NCBI GenBank assembly: GCA_003254905.1
Contig: QANU01112598.1
Coordinates: 269,743 to 333,742 of the forward strand
Reading direction: 5' to 3'
From: Nissolia schottii
Taxonomy: Eukaryota; Streptophyta; Magnoliopsida; Fabales; Fabaceae
Length of the DNA: 64,000 bases
The number at the start of each line of letters is the position of its first letter. Within the stretch, counting starts at the first letter, position 1. The notes under the pieces were generated by a model, which saw nothing but the letters and a program-made list of their open reading frames with translations, made no database searches and was not told the origin of the DNA. Shown here in pieces: positions 32,589-43,755 of the stretch. The position numbers and the translations under genes were made by a program.

Positions 32589-35500
32589 TTAACTAGCTCT
32601 CATGGAAGAATGTGTGGATGAATCTGATTTTTCAGCCAGATAATGCTCAAGCATATCCTCTTCATCATCTGCCGTGACACAAATAAAACATGTATTTTAT
32701 TATTGTATACAAACTTACTAGATAAAGCAAGAAAGTATGTTTCTAAAAAGCAGCATATCAATCGCGGGGGAGAAAGAAAATGATACCTTCAAAATCCTCA
32801 TCGTCAAAGTCAATATCTTCCTCATCCTCTTCCTCCTCCTCCTCGGCGACAGCAACTGTACCTTTCTGTTGAAAAAAATTCACTGGTATTATTTATATGT
32901 TCATAAAATTTAAGAAGAAATATTGACAGGTACCAGTAGGTATGAATATGATATTTACGATATTAATCAAGAGTGTGGTTAGTTATGTTGTGAAGTGTTT
33001 TAAGGGAGATTTTTAATTAAGTCACTGCTTGCATCTCTGATATTGGAAGCACCAATTATTTTAGGTTATATGGCCCACAGGTCCTTTCCAAAAGAGTATT
33101 AATTCCTGCTAGTAATTTCTTTATAATCAAATATAAAATAATTAAGAATCATGGCAACATATATTTTTAGTTGCAAGTAGGAAATTATATGCTTGATTCG
33201 GAGAACTTTTGACTCTTTGAGCACACAAGTACTAATTTAAGACAATGAGGTACGACTGGCTATAGTAAGAACGAAAAAGTACCGCTCTTCCACTTTCAAA
33301 CCACTGTCTACCAGAGAGCTTCTTTTCCTTGGGAGCTGTAAGCGCAGACTCTGGCATTAACCTGCAATTAGGACAAATCGTATTGGCATCAAAATGAAAG
33401 TCACTGTTGCAGGAAATTAAATTGTACGGTCACTTGTAGAAAGAAAAGAATTTGGGGAAGAGATTGACTAATCCTTTATAAATATCCTCAACTCTAAATC
33501 AGTTATTTGTTAAAATGTTACATTACAAGTTACAACCCTACACCATTCTCTCTTTTCTGTCTTGTCCCTGCCATACACAGCTTTTAAAACCTCTACCCCA
33601 CAGATTAGGTCTTACACATGGAGAAGATTCATCCATCCGCAGAAACCTTTTGTTTTTTATAACTTATTTAGAAATGGGTGCCACAGAAGAAAAGCAACTA
33701 TATAAAGGGCTTACTTGGCTCGTTCCAGTGCAAGTTCAGCTTCAAATCTTTCTCTCCATGCCAAAAATGTGTCAACGGTAACTGGTTCTCCGTGGGGTAT
33801 CACTACCTAAGAAAGGTGGAAAGACCAAAATTTGCAAGGAAGCTTTTTCAACATAAAATTTTGACATGTAAAGGCATTTAATCTTAAAAAAATATATATA
33901 TAATGCTGAGGAAAATATATCATCATAAATTTAAATTAAGACAAGAACATGTAAAAACATGAACAAATCACTACCTTAACTAATAGCTATTAAGAACAAA
34001 CGGATTATCCTACAAAATACACAAAAATAGAACACAAGTAACTATATAAAAAATATTTGGGGAAGAAAAAACTACATAGAAATAATGAATGTGTAGTCTA
34101 TCTGCTCGTGTGCATCATAGTGGAAAGCATGAGGATTACAAAAGAGAAGCGCTGATAAAATATATTATGGGAGTAATGATCCTGCATCAATCATATAGGG
34201 TTGGAAAGAGCAGTCCATCCACACCAGCAGGTGGTCAGATTGGCCTCTTGTTCCACTTGAAGTAAAGCAGAGCCCACTGCTCAAACAGTCTGTTGGAGGG
34301 GATGACGAGGCATTACTTAAAATGAGAGCTTCATGTCTAAGACCTAGTTGACATGATAGTAATAGGCCTATCATTAAGAGGGTTTATAAAAGAAGAGGGA
34401 GGAGAGACAGAGAATAATTCATAACATAAAGGAAGTTGTATGAATAAGGTAGTTAGGGAGTTGGAGTTAGTTAGTGACAGAAGTGTATATAGGGAGGTAA
34501 TGGAGCAAGAGAGGGGTACGGGTCTAGTGATTGAGAGTAAGGGAGGGCGACAGTCTCTCGAATAACCCTGACGGTATAACAGACATTTTAGCTTCTTCCT
34601 CTGTTACCCTGAATGAGGAAATGTGAAAATAATACTTCCTATCATTTTTTCTCTGTTCTTGCATTTCTATTTGCTTCCTTTCCCTGATTCTGATAACTGC
34701 CTGATAAAGGGATCACACTCCTACATCGCCACAGCAGCTGCTACAGCATTTACCCTCTCTCTCTCTAAAATTTGGGAATGGATCCTCTCAATTGGATTTT
34801 CCAATTGACAAGGTAAAGTGTGATCTCTCTCCATTAATTGAGGATGTGAGACTCACACATGACATATGCAACAAATAAATTAAAGGTGAGAGATCACACT
34901 TTACCTTGTCAATTAATGGAGAGAGATCACACTTTACCTTGTCAATTAAAAAATCTAATTGAGATGATCCGTTCCCCTAAAATTTACCCCCTCCATTCCC
35001 TCTTGTAGAGATCAAAATCCCACTCGAAGGATAAAATCACACTTTCCTTTTCTCACTACTGTGTCTGAACTCTGAATTGATTATATCCCTGATCTCTGAT
35101 GTTGATGTCCTATAAACCTGACAGTTACTCAGAAGATGGGATTGGATCCCAAGAAACAGACTGTAAACATAAAAGAGTAGGAAAATATGGTGGAGGGGAT
35201 AGAAATAAGGATTTGATGTGGATAGAGACGATGAAAGATGAGATGTTCCTACATCCAGTAGCTATGCTGAATCCCCTCCTTCAAGGACTTTCTTCAGTCT
35301 CGGCATATCAGTCAAAGTATCCAGCCATTCAAGGTGTATCTAAAGTTGTAAAATGTTTTTTTAAGTTCAGCTCTATACTCTCTGAACATGCATATCAGTA
35401 TTGAATAGTATGCAATGTTATCAAACATCTGCTATAGCGTAGCAGGTTTTGAACAGGCCGCTATGCTATTTCTTAGTGTTAATTGGCCACTATAGCAGAA

Positions 35501-36320
35501 ATAGCAACACTATAGCAGAAAAAATAGTGGGTTTTGAGCAAAGTGCTATTTCCGCTATTCCGCTATTGATAATAGTGATAGTATGTGATTCTAAAAATTT
35601 CACCATATGAACATATCCTTGCTTCACAGCTTACTCAACTCCTCAAAAATATAAAGTAAAATCTATATTATTTTGTACTTGAAACATTTAACTAGCAAAA
35701 ATTTCAAAATAAAATTCATAAAATAGAAGGCAGTCATACATCATCTTTGGCTGCCTCTTCTGCTTCAGTATCCCCATCAGCAGAGTCTTGAAACCTCTCA
35801 GCCAACCACTCTTTAGCTGAGGTAACCAGAGTGTAGATCATAGCCATTCCAAGATTTTCAGATGCCTGAGGAACACAAGGTTTGCATCAAAATTTCCATA
35901 ACATGATTACCATCCACAACAAATCTCGAGTTCCATAACCATCAGCCATTGAGCAACAGAAAAATGCACAATAACAACTGGAAACAGATTAAATTCAGAA
36001 TGGATGTAAAGAAGTCTTTCATCTGGATGGCTATCATGCTAAAATAACACAGTCCAGATCAGCTCAAACATTAAACAGAAAAACTAAAACAAAAAAAGAC
36101 CACCTCTTGTTGAAGTTTCTCTTTCAATGACTTCAAATCTTCAGTAGGTATTCCTTGCAAACTGTTGAGAATACATGCAATATAGCAATAGCATATTAAT
36201 GTTAGTGACTTAGCGTACAATAAACGAAACAAAAAAACATATATATTGCAGTTGAAATTTACTTCACAGACAAACATTAATAAATAATAAATAATAGATA
36301 ATAATAATAATAATAATAAT

Positions 36321-36351
<31 letters not shown>

Positions 36352-38032
36352 GCAATACTGACCTTTTCACATTCAAAAGCGGAGGTTCATCAGGATATTT
36401 TTCTGTGTGTGAAAAGATCAAAGCCACTTGAGCTGTAAAAAAAAAAAATATATCAATCACATCAGTCAATTTTATGTAGAAAAGCTACTAAATAAGGATC
36501 CAAAAGTATAGCTATCTTGGAAAGGAAAACAATATATTCCAAAATCTAAAGCATATGTTCAGTAAAACTGAAAGCCAAAATGGGAAAGTAAATAATACAT
36601 CACAGAGAAAGAGGAAAAAAAAAAAAACCTGGATTAGTAACCGACCCATCTTCCTCATCATCCTGTACAAATGAATAGCATATAGATAAATACAAGGGTG
36701 ACTTTTTGCCAGATTATTTGATGTGAGAAGTGTCCCACTTGGCTATGTACATTACATCAATCAACAAAGGAAAAGGAAGAAACAATGCACACAAACCTAA
36801 TATCTAAATAATCTCCTAAGGCTGAAACACCAATAAACTGCACACAACATATCACTTCTCACCAAAAGAAACGTTGATATAATTCGATATATTTTCAGCG
36901 AATTGTTCAAAACACCAACAACCACTAAGTCTTGCTCCATTAATTGGGATCTGCATTGATTAGATGACGACGACATCATGATCTTTTATCATAAATCATA
37001 TTAACATTCAACCAATTAAAATCTAGATCTCTTTAAATAATTATAATTATGGTTTTTCTAGGTGTTGTTGTTCCTCTAACTATTGGACTACCACTTTCCC
37101 TATTGGGGCTTCTACAGACCTTCTTCACACATACACAAACCACCTAAGACGAGAATCTACTCTCTTTTCTACAATAGGCACTACCCTAACTGTCTCTCTA
37201 ATGCATTCGTTCTTAATCTTATGTGTCCATTCATCCAACCATATGCACACAAAAGAATCTGAAGACATCGGTCAGTCGCATTGCAATAATATAACCCGAA
37301 CGCAGAACAATTGCATAATATAGAAGCTCCACAAAAACAAAAGTCATAATTATTCATTCGATACACTTAAAAAGTAAATAAATAACACATAAACTGCACT
37401 CAAAGAAGAAGGAACATTTACCTGGGCAGAGATCTTTATCTGGAAGCACCGGTTGGAAGTGCTTAGGCCACTTTCACCAGAGTGTATTTCTACCATGAAA
37501 TTCCAAACCCAGAAAAATCAAAGCCTTTTTCTCAGTGGAGGAAAAAACAAATAACGTCACAAGTAAATAGGAAAATAAAAAAAAATGAAAAATTATAGTT
37601 TTAATATTTCTAAAAAGGCATAAACAAACCTTTGAATTCATCCATAAGGATAGCTTCCAATGCTTCAAGTTCCATATCCTGTTCTTGAGTATAGTCTGTG
37701 TGATACACAAGCTCAAATCAATTCAGTGAACAGAAGAAGGCTTAATAAGCTTACCGTTTCCATCAATCTGTTATTGGGATTTTTCTTTTGGCATGTCCAA
37801 CGCAAAATCATGAACACAACCCATTTGATACTTTTCCATACATCATAGGAAAAATAACAATAATAATAACTAAGAATCGAATCACTATTAAAAAACAATA
37901 ATAATAATAACACTGCGTAATTTCAAAGGAATTAAGGTGAACGATCATTATCTGTTAAGAAAAAATATCTGCTAGCAAATGGAAAATGAAATGAAGATTA
38001 AGAAATGAATGAAATTTATGAGTACCTGTCAT
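32589..38032 (-). CDS. RWD domain protein, RWDD1/GIR2 type, 11 exons, 252 aa
   Basis: Exons from the start: 38026-38032, 37630-37695, 37422-37489, 36629-36662, 36363-36432, 36104-36161, 35740-35865, 33715-33806, 33283-33361, 32787-32865, 32589-32668. All join in frame; exon 1 holds only seven coding bases. Residues 3-~115 form an RWD domain (QEQDMELEALEAILMDEF; CFQIKISAQ; YPDEPPLLNVK at 71-81; IPTEDLKSLKEKLQQE). Then come MAMIYTLVTSAKEWLAERF, a conserved charged segment (VVIPHGEPVTVDTFLAWRE) and an acidic run (residues about 208-226). Length and order fit human RWDD1 (about 243 aa) and yeast Gir2. Family knowledge: these bind and stabilise DRG-type GTPases and meet Gcn1 on ribosomes. It is not a ubiquitin-conjugating enzyme, although Arabidopsis At1g51730 is sometimes labelled so. 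The 1.9-kb intron 7 carries a MITE. Confidence 0.92.
34780..34970. mobile_element. Foldback MITE in RWD-gene intron 7
   Basis: The left arm starts GGATCCTCTCAATTGGATTT and the right arm, read in reverse complement, GGATCATCTCAATTAGATTT. Both continue to ATTGACAAGGTAAAGTGTGA and TCTCTC, about 53 bases with few mismatches. A third copy of the arm (CACTTTACCTTGTCAATTAA) lies just inside the right arm. Weaker pairing (AAATTT, GGGAA) extends to about 34,766 and 34,985, so the true ends may be wider. Confidence 0.75.
35410..35585. repeat. GCTATAGC-rich repeat remnant in RWD-gene intron 7
   Basis: Repeated GCTATAGCG, CCGCTATGCTATT, CACTATAGCAGAAATAGC and CCGCTATTCCGCTATT words form imperfect palindromes. 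Similar GCTATAGCGGT text occurs at about 38,995-39,195. It is probably a fragment of a dispersed repeat; no ends or family were determined. Confidence 0.5.
36298..36352. repeat. Compound (TAA)n(CAA)n microsatellite in RWD-gene intron 5
   Basis: About nine AAT units pass directly into about ten AAC units, close to exon 5 (36363-36432). On the minus strand it gives a spurious poly-leucine frame joined to exon 5. Confidence 0.9.
36905..37260 (+). repeat. Au-like tail and linked LINE-like sequence in RWD-gene intron 3
   Basis: CAACAACCACTAAGTCTTGC, then TCCATTAATTGGGATCTGCA at about 36,915-36,960, is the same tail as near 4350. The following DNA (CTCTAATGCATTCGTTCTTA near 37,195 and TATGTGTCCATTCATCC) resembles the region next to this tail in plant RTE-type LINE relics. 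No intact frame. Confidence 0.4.
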
Positions 38033-38858
38033 GGTTGCAGTTCTGGGGGAGGTTCGAAATAATTTGGGAGGTGCGTGTGGAGTGTGTAGACGACAGAGTC
38101 CCTTACATCACAGGCACCATTATCAGTAGCTCCAGCTCAAATCCAAGACCTAAGCAGCCAAACACACTTTCACCCAAAACGCACCGTTTAACCTCCACCC
38201 AATAATAATTATAATAATTAATCATAATAACAAAGAAAAAAGGATAATTAAAACTGTGATTGGATATATAGTTTGTCATTTTGTATTATTCTAAATTGTG
38301 ACGATAAATAAATAATTTCAATTCGATTTTTTCTATAATAGTTTTACTTATCATTTATTTTAATTTCTACCTTTTTAATAACGGTAAATTAAAAAAAAAT
38401 ATGTCTATGAAATACACTAGTTGCACCTTTTAAAGTTTTTAGGGCTTAGTTGTTTACCGTCTAAGAAAGGCTGGGAGTTCGTCCTAGAGGCTCGCCCAGC
38501 TAAATTTTCGAAAAGCCCTTTATTTAATGTGATGGCTAATGGCTTATTCGCTTGGCAAATTTAATGAGTAATTCAGTCTTTTCGTACATAGATAGAAGAA
38601 ATCCAACACGTGGCAAACCGAGAAAGATTATTCATTTAAATAATTGTATTTTGATTTTATTGTTTTATTTACAAAATTATCCTTATTTTTTAATTGAAGA
38701 TGTGATAAATACCATTAGATTAAGGACATTTTGGAAATGTCAAAACATTTATCTTCCTTCGCTACTTCTCCTCTCATCAATCTCTCTCTGTAAACCCTAA
38801 ACGCCTGTGGGGTGCATGAATATTTGTATTTATTGTAAAGAATTTATGTTTATTTGAA
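38033..38858. other. Upstream region of the RWD gene
   Basis: The first 150 bases are GC-moderate and probably contain the minus-strand leader and promoter. Beyond about 38,200 the DNA is AT-rich with no recognised gene or clear repeat end. The 82-codon + strand frame at 38,552-38,800 has no domain and is not called. Confidence 0.45.
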
Positions 38859-38859
38859 A

Positions 38860-39195
38860 AAATAAAGTTTTTATTTATTTTTAATTAAAGTTAAAATGCA
38901 TATTTTTATGAAAAAAATTTCTTAAGAGACTTTCGTAAAGGAACTAATCCCTTGCATGCCAATAACGATTTTCAAGTCATTACAGCCACACTATTATAAC
39001 GGTCTTGATCGCTATATCACTACACTCCTTGGCTTTTAGAACCTTATGTCGTATTTGATCTCCTTCATCGTTCAATAGGATAGGATCAATTGTTGGTTGA
39101 GCATGAGTTGTATTGTCACACCGCTATAACTGTCTGCTGCTTCTGTTTGCTGCCTCCATACTGCTATAGCGGTGAATGATCGCTATAGCAGTCCT
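38860..39195 (+). repeat. LTR-like repeat end, copy D, with GCTATAGC-rich tail
   Basis: 38,860-38,985 is the inverted match of the start of copy C: TTTCGTAAAGGAACTAATCC and CTTGCATGCCAATAACGA, then TCATTACAG. From 38,990 it runs into ACCGCTATAAC and CTGCTATAGCGGTGAATG text like that at 35,410. Copies C and D are therefore inverted relative to each other about 1.3 kb apart. Confidence 0.5.
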
Positions 39196-39199
39196 ACCC

Positions 39200-40280
39200 T
39201 GGGGAGGGTCATCACACATACAATGGGTAGATTGCAGGGTAAAGATTGATGGAGCATCTGTGCACTTAGATCAAGTGTACTACACCAATTATTTTTTTTT
39301 TCTTTTCCAAATATCTTCCCTAACAACGCTTAAGTTCCACTGCCATCCCTTCCTTTGCAAAGATATGTTCACAGGCGCCAGAGCTGTCAAGCACGTATGT
39401 CATCAGCTGAGGAACCTCCACTATGTTCGTGCTATTGACGTTGACACTAAAATGCTCCATGTGGTAGAATGTACCCATTTTTTGGTTTGGTGTTAAGAGT
39501 CGCGATGAACGAGTCCTTGAGTCGTAGCGAGTTGAGCTTGTTCTCAACCGCTGCCTTGGCTAGCGTTAGTGAGCTAATAGTGGGCAGTTTCTCTGGCGAC
39601 ATTTGTGCTCGACTCTGCAGACATGTGGTAAAGCAGTGATTGGTGGAAGAACTTTTATATATTATTATAGACAGAGAGATATTATAGATTAAAGATAGGT
39701 ATAATATTTAAATTGCATTTAATCATCTCATTAGGTGTGTTTGCTTTGTTCGAAACTTTAAGGTAGCATTTGTTCTCTGTTATTGAGAAGCATTGCTCCT
39801 AAAAACATAAGACGTTTGATAGAGACCATTGAATAATTTCATATCTCATTACATGTCCTTTCATGTAAAAGTTGGAGTTGACAAGAATCAAACTCTAAAG
39901 GTCTTACATGTCGTCTTACTCAAAGTATTCAAGTCCTTGTAAAAGCAAAATATAAAAGCAAAGTGCAAAAGCACATGTTACTTATTGTAATGAAAATAAT
40001 TTTAAAATACATGAACTTATTTGTATTGATATATAAATATTTAACTTTCTAAACTTAAAATCACACAAATTTTATAACATAATGTGCTCGCAATTCATAA
40101 GTATTTTTTAAAAAAAGTCATTTTTATGGTTAGCATACTAATAAAAAAATTAGGTACCAACAATGGTATCAACATAGTGGTAGAGACACATTATGCCCTA
40201 AGAGGAGGAAATTTATTCAATTCCTAGGAAAAGGAACAATTGGGGAAGGCAAGCCCAGTACGGAATAGCAATATGAATGT
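39200..40280. other. Intergenic DNA, no gene supported
   Basis: Two overlapping open frames on opposite strands (about 39,176-39,547) share no recognisable domain and sit in repeat-rich DNA. The rest is AT-rich. Nothing else can be supported. Confidence 0.4.
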
Positions 40281-41990
40281 GTAACGACTCAAAAATTGTT
40301 ATCGGTATGCAAGAGACTAGTTTCCCTACGAAAACCTTTTAGGAACACTTTTCATAAAAACATGCATTTTAACTTCAATTAAAATTAAAAAATTTATTTT
40401 CTGAATTCACATCAACTCTTACAATTGTTACTTTGAAAATATAAACATAATTGTACATGTAAAATACACGATGGGTCTGAAGATCCTGCGTGTATACAAT
40501 TGGAACATTCTAGACACTAACTCGATTACAAATTTAAAATGAAGTTTAACAAATCTTATGGATAACTTCACCTCAAGGTGACTGCTGACTCAAGAATCTT
40601 GACGTTACTACAACTGACCATGATCTCCACGCATTGTCGCTCTACGTCCTAACCTACAATTGGAGGGAGAGGTTGAAGAGTGAGAACTCTAGGGAGAGCC
40701 TCAGTGAGTGTGCGATCACCCACAACACCCATGAGACGTTTCAAAACATGAACATACATAATGCAATACATATAATACTATTCATACAAAAACGTTATAA
40801 TATCATAATACTAATAATAAAGCTTTAATGAAAACATTAAAACAATATCATGTGAATGTATCTAGATAGACAGATCTTGAGCATTACAGTCTAGCTTTAA
40901 CACACCACCAAATTACCTAGGTCTCGATAATTGATGGTAATATGATCTATACGAGTCGCTAGATTCCTGATAGTTGGTTAACATACTATCCAAGTCCTTA
41001 GGTCTCGATAGCTAATGATAATCTAATCTATTCTAGTCCCTATATTTCTGATAGTTGGTTCTGATTCTAAGTACAATGATACCAATGGTCAACATAGACT
41101 ATTGTTGACATACAGTGTTATTCTAAATCCAACTCCCACAAAAATGATTTAAACAATTAACATGGACATGATAACTGAAATAATTTATATCTGAAATAAC
41201 TAACATGATCATAATATTTGAAATCGATGAACATACACATACAACATGATGATCTTTATGCAATAAAACAATGGTCCCATGATGATTCTAACAAGGTTTT
41301 TCATGATTTCTAATATCTTTTCGTAAATGGTTTTGTAAATATCATAGACAATTTGGTAAACGTTCATAAAGATAAATATAATTTTCATAAATAAAATAAA
41401 CACATTTCTATAAAAGATTTTAATAAAACAATTTCATAAATATTTTCTTAAAATAAATCCTTATTTTCTAAAAATGACTTTTCATAAAACAAATCCTTAT
41501 TTTTCTAAAAATGTGGAAAATACTAAAAATAAATCATGCTTAGAAAATATGAATATAAAATAATGACTAAAATAGACCATGAGAAACAACCTACTCACCT
41601 AGAGTTGCTGGAGAATGACTGTCATTTCTCACAAGCTCGGTAGGAATTCAAATGACATCGTTGATTGACTCGAAATACTCTAACGACATGACATTAACAC
41701 CCTAGGTGGAGGCACTACTTTCCCATGAACCTGTATAGAAATAAAACTAGAGTGAAGAGAAAGTTTGTGCTCAAAGCACAGCCTTCAAAGTTCTTTGAGT
41801 GAATTGACAAGTAAAAACACGTAGGGGAGAGTTCTATTTATAGGGGAAAATTGACTTCCCCTCGAAGTCACTCTCGTTGAATCACTTCAACACGGTACGA
41901 GCGTTGTAGCGCCCAACCTCGACCGTACTACTGTAGCGATTCGATCCTGCCCCCCTTTTTCTATGGGTCACTACAGAATGGGTGAGCAAA
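40281..41990 (-). repeat. Dispersed LTR-like repeat, copy C
   Basis: It begins GTAACGACTCAAAAATTGTT with TGCAAGAGACTAGTTTCC at 40,308, parallel to copies A and B. An internal pair of GGTCTCGATA...TGATAGTTGGTT units lies at 40,920-41,055. Toward the right end, TATTTATAGGGG near 41,838 (an LTR-style TATA when read on the minus strand is not obvious) and CGTTGTAGCG near 41,902 are seen. Non-coding. Confidence 0.45.
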
Positions 41991-42955
41991 GGGTTTGAGT
42001 AGAGAAGTCAAGTGAATGCAATTCAACAGACTCAATATATTAGGGTATTAGGGTAACAAAAATCTTTTTTTTTTTAAAGAGGACTAAATGAAATCTATTT
42101 TAATTACATTCTTGCTGAAATTGAACTGATTCATGAATACACAAAAAATGTAAATTCTGTTTAATAACTCATTTAGGGTACAAACATAAAATTTTTGCCT
42201 TTTATGACCAAAACCGAGCTTTTAAAGCTTTTGTTGCTTTAAAGCATAAAGTGTATCACTCTGATTTCACTTCGTTTTTGAGTAACATAAAAAGCGTTTT
42301 AAGTTATCAAAAGTGTAAAAGCTATTGCTTTTAAGCTTTAAAGCGAACTTTTAACTACCTTAACCGAAAATCGTTGTAATGGTTAGGATTTAAATGGATG
42401 TTCTATAATGATTGATATCGTTTTGGAGTGTTGGAAGGAGTTTTTGTAATAACATTCCAACATTCAAATAAGAATCAGAGCAAAGAGGTATAATGTGCAT
42501 AATATTATGAAATGATTCGTACCTTAGCAAATTGTGTAGGATTAGATATTATAAGCAACAATGGTGGATTCAACTTCATAAACATCGGGGATTGACATCA
42601 AACCCCTTGTTCTTGAAGTGATCCTTGCCATTCCCCGATTTATGTGATCTCATGCTATATCCATAATCTTAGCTTTCTGCGTTTGAAACAATTATCTGAG
42701 TGAATTGATTTTGAGTCAGATGACGAGTTAGATCAGTTAGACTCATGATTCCATCCATGTTCAAGCTACATTGGGCCAAATCCATGTTATCTTGGGTCTA
42801 GTCTGTAATTCAATGGTCTTTTTTTTTCTAAAAAAAATATATTTTTAAAATTAATATTTGATAATATTTAAATGTGATGCAAGAGTATGAAAATATTTTT
42901 CCCGTCTATTGGGCCATGGCATAAAGAAACCAAAAGTAACATTTTGATCCAAACA
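41990..42955. other. AT-rich intergenic DNA
   Basis: Contains the repeated words TTTTAAGC, AAAGCTTTT and AAAGCGTTTT near 42,210-42,350 but no gene or defined element. It leads into the CT-rich leader of the PWWP gene. Confidence 0.45.
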
Positions 42956-42959
42956 GAGC

Positions 42960-42962
<3 letters not shown>

Positions 42963-42992
<30 letters not shown>

Positions 42993-43755
42993 AGTTCAGA
43001 AACCCCTTTGTCACTCACACACAAAACACACACACTCCCTTTCTCTCTCTACTCTGTAACCTGAATCTGTCCCTCCCTTTGGTGTCCGTACCCCCCTGTG
43101 TGCGCCACGGATGACCGTCACCCCTCTCTCATCAAATCACTCCCAAGCACAACCCCTGTTACTCCAATTCCAGACCCCAAACAAAACCAAAGAAACCACC
43201 CCACAGCAGCAAGAACAAATTATATAAAAATATATATATAAAAAAAAATATCGACCCTGTGTCAGCAAAATGTCAAATTTTTTTCCCTAAACAATACAAA
43301 TATTAGATCCCTTTTATCTTTCTCTTTCTCTCTTCCTTCCCAGTTTCAGCGCCGATTCTCCCCTTTCCCCCTCCCCCCTTCTCTCCCTCTCCTAGATCTT
43401 CCTCTCCCCCTACCAAACCCTTCCTTTTCCTCTCTCTTTCTCTCTCATTCCTTAGAGCCCTTTCTATGTGACGCTTCTTCTTCCTCTTTTTTTTTTTAAA
43501 TTTATTTTTGCCCCTTTTTTTTTGTGTTGCATGCACGATCATAAGTAATTTCCAATTTATAATCTCTCTCTCTCTCTCTCTCTACCTTGTTCTTCACTTC
43601 AGGGTCTGTAAGGGTTTGTGCTTTTTTTTTTTTTTCTGCTGAAAGCGTGAAGACCGTTTCTGAAACTTAGGGTGGCTCTGCAATGACGCGTTTGGATTGA
43701 TTTTTTTTTTTGTTTTGGTTTTCTATTCCTCTGTTCGGTTTTTGCTTGAGGGGTA
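42963..43755 (+). promoter_or_regulatory. CT-rich promoter and 5' leader of the PWWP gene
   Basis: A pure (CT)n run of about 15 units at 42,963-42,992, a second at about 43,563-43,582, and a long pyrimidine-rich stretch between them are typical of plant 5' leaders and GAGA-type promoter regions. The transcription start cannot be fixed. The minus-strand frames here (Lys/Glu/Arg simple sequence) are artefacts of the CT tracts. Confidence 0.55.

Noticed and set aside
36071..36469. Minus-strand frame with a poly-leucine run
   Set aside because: It is exon 5 and exon 6 of the RWD gene joined by unspliced intron with a (TAA)(CAA) microsatellite; GT and AG sites give the proper exons.
39176..39547. 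Overlapping frames of 106 and 75 codons on opposite strands
   Set aside because: No recognisable domain, repeat-rich context, and no splice partners that extend them.
43303..43542. Minus-strand Lys/Glu/Arg-rich frame
   Set aside because: It is the complement of CT-rich leader sequence of the PWWP gene.
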